From RUG191 sp045642225 (GTDB taxonomy: Bacteria > Bacillota > Clostridia > Lachnospirales > Lachnospiraceae): a DNA stretch of 29,288 nt. The first letter of the stretch is position 1. The number at the start of each line of letters is the position of its first letter. The stretch is taken from contig JAZUIN010000014.1 in assembly GCA_045642225.1 (NCBI GenBank), positions 1-29,288 of the forward strand, given 5' to 3'. Shown one piece after another: positions 25,027 through 29,288 of this stretch. A program made the translations under genes and the position numbers. The notes beneath the pieces are model-generated. The model ran no database searches. It saw only the letters and a program-made list of their open reading frames with translations, and was not told where the DNA came from.

Positions 25027-25055
25027 ATTATAGCGATTTGTGGAAAGTTCGTCAT
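25027..25055 (-). promoter_or_regulatory. Promoter of carB
   Basis: On the minus strand ATGACG (25050-25055), 17 bp, TATAAT (25027-25032). The leader is about 30 bases, too short for a PyrR-type attenuator; none is visible. Confidence 0.65.
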
Positions 25056-25074
25056 TATGTTTTTTAGCCACTTT

Positions 25075-25143
25075 TGTTTTTGCCTCGTATATACATGCAA
25101 AGGAGATTTTTCCCATACACTATTAGATTAAGAGGCAAAAACA
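25075..25143 (+). promoter_or_regulatory. Inverted repeat that would cover the ribosome site of the PilZ gene
   Basis: TGTTTTTGCCTC (25075-25086) is the exact complement of GAGGCAAAAACA (25132-25143). The right arm holds the GAGG ribosome site and the A of the start codon. If the left arm is transcribed, the RNA would form a 12-bp stem with a 45-base loop and hide the start. No convincing plus-strand promoter was found upstream. Confidence 0.5.
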
Positions 25144-25829
25144 TGAAATTGACAGAATTATTAGGAAAACAAAAAATTATCGTTCAGCTTGTCTGGGGCG
25201 AGAACAAATTGGAATTTTCTTCAGATGTAATCGAAAAGGATGATGAAGCTATATATGTAACGCCATGTATGAATGAAGGAAGAGAGCTGGAAATAAATGT
25301 AACTCGTGACAAGGCAGTTATTTGCAACATATTTACAGATGATTCAGCTAATCAGCAACGTATATCCTGGAGAAACGTTGAGCTTCTTACAGTAGAAAGA
25401 AGCGGCAGAATGTTATATCGCATCAAAACTCATGTTTATAACAACATTTCGAACATAGAGGATAGAAGAGGTGCTGAAAGAACCATTGTTTCAGACAACG
25501 GAGAAATCTCAGATGGTCGGGATAATTTAAGAATTATTGTCCATGATATCAGCGACAGTGGAATAGCTATTTATGTACCTAAGTCATTCATTCCTAAGTC
25601 TCAGCAATTAAAAATCACTTTTTCGGATAAAGTCGAAAATGAAACCTATGACATTGAGGCTGTTTTTTCCATTGCAAGGACTGAATACTTGAATGATTGT
25701 GCTTTGATTGGCTGCAGATTAATGGGTGAAGGAAATATGAAATACAGAACCTACAATTACATGAAGAGAATTTGCAAAAAGCATGAAAATAAGTCAGGTG
25801 CAACATTGATTATTTCACAAGCATCTTAA
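25143..25829 (+). CDS. PilZ-domain c-di-GMP receptor (YcgR-like)
   Basis: A 228-residue cytosolic protein. The N-terminal half (about 1-95) resembles the YcgR N-terminal beta domain. The PilZ domain follows, with both binding motifs: RxxxR as RGAER near residue 107 and D-x-S-x-x-G as DISDSG near residue 135. YcgR-type proteins act on flagellar motors, and others on pili or exopolysaccharide machinery. No flagellar gene is seen, but a pilus operon lies 6.5 kb away; a link is only a guess. GAGG lies seven bases before the ATG at 25143. In-frame ATGs at 25074 and 25095 have no ribosome site. A 12-bp inverted repeat covers the true start. Confidence 0.85.
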   Translation: MKLTELLGKQKIIVQLVWGENKLEFSSDVIEKDDEAIYVTPCMNEGRELEINVTRDKAVICNIFTDDSANQQRISWRNVELLTVERSGRMLYRIKTHVYNNISNIEDRRGAERTIVSDNGEISDGRDNLRIIVHDISDSGIAIYVPKSFIPKSQQLKITFSDKVENETYDIEAVFSIARTEYLNDCALIGCRLMGEGNMKYRTYNYMKRICKKHENKSGATLIISQAS

Positions 25830-25887
25830 AACATAATGGTGGGATCGAATGCTGACGAGGTTTGTGTTAGTTACATTATCAAATCAC

Positions 25888-26147
25888 TTCATACCAAAAT
25901 TTTCAATTTCCACTTGTAGGTATGAAATTTTTTAATTCTCTCACGAATTTATGTAAACCTTTTCATACCTAATCTGCAACATCCTCGAATCAGGTATGAA
26001 TTTTTCTCTCTTTATCCACCTATTTTCTTCATTTTGTCATACCAATACAGTGATTTTGCTACTGTTGGTATGACTTTTACATATAACTCAACAAAATCCC
26101 TCTCTCTTTTCATACCTAATTGACAAAATTTCTAATTTAGGTATGAA
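25888..26147. repeat. Array of four 39-bp inverted repeats with shared ends and variable centres
   Basis: The 393 bases between the PilZ gene and the GNAT gene hold no reading frame but four units at 25888-25926, 25962-26000, 26036-26074 and 26109-26147. Each is exactly 39 bp: TTCATACC, 23 variable bases, GGTATGAA. In the third unit the outer base pair is changed on both sides (GTCATACC / GGTATGAC), so pairing is kept. Inner pairing extends to 9-11 bp in units 2-4. The gaps are 35, 35 and 34 bp, pyrimidine-rich on the plus strand, and each unit is followed by a T-rich run. I see nothing else in 25830-25887. It does not match CRISPR, attC or any RNA family I know. Confidence 0.9.
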
Positions 26148-26184
26148 CTTTATCCTCAACTATCCAAAATTAACAAAAATTAAC

Positions 26185-26211
26185 AAAAAAGCGACGGGAA
26201 ATCCCGTCGCT
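26185..26211 (-). terminator. Terminator of the GNAT gene
   Basis: A GC-rich 9-10-bp stem (GCGACGGGA with TCCCGTCGC) and a tiny loop, followed on the minus strand by T6. It lies 11 bases after the stop codon of the acetyltransferase gene. Confidence 0.92.
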
Positions 26212-26222
26212 AAGTTTTTCAT

Positions 26223-26849
26223 CTAGAATAACTGTCCTGGCAAAACTTTCTTTTCCATAAATGGAAAGTTCTTATCAAACTCTTCTGCCTTTGCTTCATC
26301 CACAAAATATCCTGACGGAGTAGAGTATTCTCCAGTCACACCGTTTAAATATCCTGGGATTAGTTCTTTACACAGAAAGAATGAAGCATCCTCTCCCTCT
26401 GGCAAACCGTGATATCTTATATCATAGTCGCTTGCGTAGCCAAAACCACTTTTGCCATAGAAATCTATATTTCCTTCAAAGCAAACGGCTCCGCATCCAA
26501 GCTCTTTCGCCTTTTCCAAAGAATAGTCCAAGAGCCTCTTTCCATAGCCTTGTCTTTTGAACTTTGGAGCAATACAGATAGGCCCCATCGTCATAATTGG
26601 AATCCTCCTGCCATCATCAGAACTAATAACAGCCCTCATAAACATATTCTGTCCTATCAGTTCATCACCGCACATCATAACAATGTCTAGCTCTGGGATA
26701 AAATCTTTATCTTCTCTAAGCTGATTCAAAACATAATGTTCAAGACAGCCTGGACGATACACGTTCCAAAAAGACTCTCTGACAAGATTCTCAACTATTC
26801 TATGTTCTTCTTTTTTCTCTAAATGAAATGTAATGTTGTTCTTATTCAT
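26223..26849 (-). CDS. GNAT-family N-acetyltransferase
   Basis: A 208-residue acetyltransferase that transfers an acetyl group from acetyl-CoA to an amine. The acetyl-CoA binding motif A is clear: IMTMGPICIAPKFKRQGYGKRLL (R/Q-x-x-G-x-G within it), followed by a motif B helix and FYGKSGFGYASDYDIRY, as in YhbS-like proteins. The last 50 residues (to KVLPGQLF) are an extra C-terminal part. AGGAGG lies seven bases before the ATG. Upstream are a 21-bp hairpin and a possible leader peptide, an arrangement seen at inducible resistance genes, but the substrate here is unknown. It is downstream of gltD, separated by a terminator, and ends at its own strong terminator. Confidence 0.88.
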   Translation of the reverse strand: MNKNNITFHLEKKEEHRIVENLVRESFWNVYRPGCLEHYVLNQLREDKDFIPELDIVMMCGDELIGQNMFMRAVISSDDGRRIPIMTMGPICIAPKFKRQGYGKRLLDYSLEKAKELGCGAVCFEGNIDFYGKSGFGYASDYDIRYHGLPEGEDASFFLCKELIPGYLNGVTGEYSTPSGYFVDEAKAEEFDKNFPFMEKKVLPGQLF

Positions 26850-26878
26850 TGTTTTTCCTCCTGAAAACCGTCAACTTG

Positions 26879-26935
26879 GTTGCATAACTGCGGGAGGTTT
26901 GTTTTGATTGTCAGCAAACCTCCCGGTTATGCAAC
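26879..26935 (-). promoter_or_regulatory. 21-bp hairpin in the leader of the GNAT gene
   Basis: GTTGCATAAC plus CGGGAGGTTTG (26879-26901, with a TG bulge) pairs with 26915-26935 around a 13-base loop. There is no T run on either strand, so it is not an ordinary terminator. It lies 30 bases before the start codon. Confidence 0.7.
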
Positions 26936-26959
26936 AATCTCCATTGTCTTTTTGGTCAA
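26927..26959 (-). CDS. Possible 10-residue leader peptide
   Basis: AAGGAG (26968-26973), eight bases, then TTG and a ten-codon frame (MTKKTMEIVA) with its stop. The last codons (GTT GCA TAA) form one arm of the 21-bp hairpin, so a ribosome stalled there would open the stem. The start is TTG and the peptide is short, so this could be chance. Confidence 0.3.
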   Translation of the reverse strand: MTKKTMEIVA

Positions 26960-26980
26960 AAAGCACTCTCCTTAAATAAA

Positions 26981-27005
26981 TTAGAGGTGGCATCGCCACC
27001 ACTAA
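26981..27005 (-). terminator. Terminator of gltBD
   Basis: TTAG-A-GGTGGC pairs with GCCACC-A-CTAA around ATC, 16 bases after the gltD stop. On the minus strand it is followed by TTTATTT. Confidence 0.75.
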
Positions 27006-27020
27006 TTATATCTTAATATT

Positions 27021-28505
27021 TTAAAGATTTGTATATCCCATCAAATATTCATCAACCTCACGTGCACAATCACGGCCCTGACGAATTGCCTTAACAACAA
27101 GTGACTGTCCGGTATGCATATCACCTGCAGTGAAAACTTTATCAACTGATGTTTTGAAACTTCCAGCTGCCGATGCAACATTGGTTCTGCCATCTACATC
27201 AACGCCAAACGCATCGGTAACATAAGCCTGCGATCCCAAGAAGCCTGCTGCGATTAAAACAAGCTGACAAGGAACCTCTTTTTCTGAGCCTGCTACAGGA
27301 ACCATCATACGACGCCCTGACTTCTCATCAAGCTTTGACTCAAGGCTCACAAGAACTGCGCTCTTAAGGTTGCCAGACTTATCTTTCTTAAACTCCTTAA
27401 CAGTAGTAGTGTAGATTCGAGGATCATGACCAAAAACCGCAATGGCTTCTTCCTGACCGTAGTCTGTCTTGCAGACAAGTGGCCACTGTGGCCATGGATT
27501 TGACTCTGCTCTTTCATCTGGTGCTTTTGGCATCATCTCAAGCTGAGTTACAGATTTTGCACCATGACGCACGCAGGTTCCTACGCAGTCATTTCCTGTA
27601 TCACCACCACCTATTACGATTACATCCTTGTCTTTTGCAGAAATAAATGCACCTTCCTTAAGTCCTGAATCCCAAAGACTCTTTGTAGTAGAGGTCAAAA
27701 AGTCAACTGCGAAGTAAATGCCCTTTGCATCTCTTCCTTCAGCCTGTATATCTCTAGGATTTGACGCGCCACAGGCAAGAATTACTGCATCGTATTCTTT
27801 GAGTAGATCCTTTGCCTTTACATCTTTTCCAACATCAACAGAAGTCTTAAATACAATTCCTTCTTCTTCCATAACAGAAACTTTTCTATCGATAATCTGC
27901 TTTTCAAGTTTCATATTAGGAATACCATAACGAAGAAGACCACCGACTTTATCGCTTCTTTCATAAACAGTTACTAAATGTCCACGAGAGTTAAGCTGAT
28001 CAGCTGCAGCAAGTCCTGAAGGGCCTGAACCTATTACTGCAATCTTTTTGCCAGTTCTAACTGTCGGAGCTTTTGCATCTGCAAGACCGTTTGCGTATGC
28101 GTACTCGATGATTGCCATCTCGTTTTCTTTTGTTGCAACAGCGTCACCATTAAGACCACAGGTACAAGCCTTTTCACAAAGACCGGGACAAACTCTGCAA
28201 GTAAACTCTGGGAAGTTTGAAGTCTTGTGAAGTCTTAAATATGCCTGTTCAAAGTTTCCTCTGTAAACCAAATCATTCCATTCTGGGATGAGATTGTTAA
28301 GAGGACATCCTGATGTCATTCCTTTTATGGTCATTCCAGACTGGCAGAATGGAACGCCACATTCCATACAACGAGCTCCCTGTTTCTGCTGTTCTTCCAA
28401 TGAAAGTGGAATGTGGAACTCATTAAAGTTTTCAATTCTCTCAAGTGGCTCAATTGCACTAGCTACTTTTCTCTCGTAATCTAAAAATCCAGTTGCCTTT
28501 CCCAT
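27021..28505 (-). CDS. gltD: Glutamate synthase, small (beta) subunit
   Basis: The 494-residue FAD- and iron-sulfur-containing subunit feeds electrons from NAD(P)H to the large subunit, which makes two glutamates from glutamine and 2-oxoglutarate. The N-terminal Fe-S part has C46, C49, C54 and C67 (RCMECGVPFC, SGCPLNN) and CRVCPGLCEKACTCG (103-117). The FAD site GSGPSG is at 159-164 and a second nucleotide site (VIGGGDTGND) near 300. A GAGG site lies seven bases before the ATG. It follows gltB by 11 bases in one operon. Arg, Gln and Leu codon use (CAG, CTT preferred) differs from the interior genes. Confidence 0.97.
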   Translation of the reverse strand: MGKATGFLDYERKVASAIEPLERIENFNEFHIPLSLEEQQKQGARCMECGVPFCQSGMTIKGMTSGCPLNNLIPEWNDLVYRGNFEQAYLRLHKTSNFPEFTCRVCPGLCEKACTCGLNGDAVATKENEMAIIEYAYANGLADAKAPTVRTGKKIAVIGSGPSGLAAADQLNSRGHLVTVYERSDKVGGLLRYGIPNMKLEKQIIDRKVSVMEEEGIVFKTSVDVGKDVKAKDLLKEYDAVILACGASNPRDIQAEGRDAKGIYFAVDFLTSTTKSLWDSGLKEGAFISAKDKDVIVIGGGDTGNDCVGTCVRHGAKSVTQLEMMPKAPDERAESNPWPQWPLVCKTDYGQEEAIAVFGHDPRIYTTTVKEFKKDKSGNLKSAVLVSLESKLDEKSGRRMMVPVAGSEKEVPCQLVLIAAGFLGSQAYVTDAFGVDVDGRTNVASAAGSFKTSVDKVFTAGDMHTGQSLVVKAIRQGRDCAREVDEYLMGYTNL

Positions 28506-28516
28506 GTCAATACCTC

Positions 28517-29288
28517 TTACTTGGTCAATGCGTTAAATGCTTCAATCTGTGCCTGCTCAGCGGTGTATCCTTTTTCTTCCATCTGAACGATAGTCTTCAT
28601 CATCTTCTTATAATCGTGAGGAATTATCTTTTTAAACTTTGGAAGATACTCGCTAAAGTTATCTATGATTTCCTTACCCTTGTTTGATCCAGTCTTTTCT
28701 GCAAACTCAGCAATGATATCCTTTAATTCAATAACATCATATTTATCAGAAACTGGTTCCAAAGAAACCATAGACTTATTAAGTTTTCTATAAAGTGATG
28801 CATCCTCATCAAGCACATAGGCAATACCACCACTCATACCAGCAGCAAAGTTCTTTCCAGTCTGACCAAGAACTACAGCACGACCACCGGTCATATATTC
28901 GCATCCATGGTCTCCGCAGCCTTCTACAACAACGGTTGCACCAGAATTACGTACTGCAAAACGTTCTCCTACAACACCATTGATAAATGCTTTACCAGAG
29001 GTTGCACCATATAAAGCAACGTTACCTACAATAATATTTTCATCTTCTTTGTAAGAAGCATCCTTCGATGGATAAACGATAAGCTCACCACCAGAAAGTC
29101 CCTTTCCGAAGTAGTCATTACTATCGCCTCCAAGTTCGAGCGTAAGTCCCTTAGGAATGAATGCTCCAAAACTCTGTCCGCCTGCACCATGGCAAAGGAC
29201 ATGGAAGAAAGCAGGCTCAAGTGACTCGCCATACTTTCTTGTGAGTTCAGCACCAAGTAAAGTACCTACAGATCTATCAGTATTTGTT
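28517..29288 (-). CDS. gltB: Glutamate synthase, large (alpha) subunit, C-terminal part
   Basis: The minus strand is open from the window edge to a stop at 28517, giving the last 256 residues of GltB. Most of this is the GXGXG beta-helix domain that ends the protein (HVLCHGAGGQSFGAFIPKG, LSGGELIVYPSK, GATSGKAFINGVVGERFAVRNSG, GCGDHGCEYMTGG). A helical tail follows and the protein ends EAFNALTK. The amidotransferase and synthase domains lie beyond the window. The frame is unbroken to the edge, although no ATG occurs in its first third, so it can look shorter than it is. gltD starts 11 bases downstream. Confidence 0.95.
   Translation of the reverse strand, partial: TNTDRSVGTLLGAELTRKYGESLEPAFFHVLCHGAGGQSFGAFIPKGLTLELGGDSNDYFGKGLSGGELIVYPSKDASYKEDENIIVGNVALYGATSGKAFINGVVGERFAVRNSGATVVVEGCGDHGCEYMTGGRAVVLGQTGKNFAAGMSGGIAYVLDEDASLYRKLNKSMVSLEPVSDKYDVIELKDIIAEFAEKTGSNKGKEIIDNFSEYLPKFKKIIPHDYKKMMKTIVQMEEKGYTAEQAQIEAFNALTK

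Noticed and set aside
25888..26147. CRISPR array
   Set aside because: Spacing is regular, but only 8-bp ends in alternating orientation are conserved. There is no common repeat of 25 bp or more, and no cas gene in the window.
25888..26147. Integron attC sites or insertion-sequence ends
   Set aside because: The ends lack the attC core (GTTRRRY), there are no cassettes or integrase, and no target duplication or transposase is present.
28517..29288. Truncated or frameshifted gltB
   Set aside because: Reading the minus strand in the same frame from the window edge gives continuous GltB sequence; only an in-frame ATG is missing near the edge.

Overview
The window looks like chromosome from a low-GC, single-membrane Bacillota of class Clostridia, most likely a Lachnospiraceae member. 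The grounds are: AT-rich genes (sampled lines in the interior are roughly 33-43% GC), strong AGGAGG-type ribosome sites, several TTG starts with good SD spacing, a FeoA-FeoB fusion, CarD, DUF1846, a small protein that resembles the Lachnospiraceae family DUF5721, and a Tad-like pilus locus without secretin or outer-membrane parts. This is judged from protein sequence recognition alone.

Layout, left to right. 1-534: N-terminus of a multi-pass membrane protein (cut by the window edge). 655-2422: guaB with a small membrane protein upstream that overlaps it. 2565-3947: PAP2 phosphatase, cold-shock protein, DUF5721-like protein, all on the minus strand. 4101-6503: fused feoA-feoB with a good promoter and a palindrome at its transcription start. 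6614-10212: carD, a FliB-like lysine methylase overlapped by a LysR regulator, and a SAM methyltransferase, with an orphan plus-strand terminator that suggests a small RNA. 10387-11694: compact GH13 amylase. 11720-14281: ahcY with a CNNM/HlyC-type membrane protein in one operon. 14356-18664: an eight-gene, tightly coupled Tad/Flp-like pilus operon. 18926-20944: cyclophilin plus DUF1846 protein. 21113-24991: a membrane-anchored unknown and an orphan carB. 25143-25829: a PilZ (c-di-GMP receptor) protein. 25888-26147: an array of four hairpins. 26223-29287: GNAT acetyltransferase with a possible leader peptide, gltD, and the 3' end of gltB.

Two items stand out. First, the noncoding stretch after the PilZ gene holds four inverted repeats, each exactly 39 bp, spaced 74, 74 and 73 bp, with the same 8-bp ends (TTCATACC / GGTATGAA) but unrelated 23-bp centres. 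I do not recognise this as any known element. Second, the pilus operon encodes four or five very short proteins that all begin Met-x-x-[I/L]-[V/L]-x-E-Y-G and go straight into a membrane helix. They look like Flp pilins that lack the usual leader, and no prepilin peptidase gene is seen nearby.

Base and codon use differ at both ends (1-534 and about 26220-29288, mostly 40-50% GC in sampled lines) from the interior. The right-hand change falls at the hairpin array. A large recombination or a chimeric assembly could explain this; the sequence alone cannot decide.
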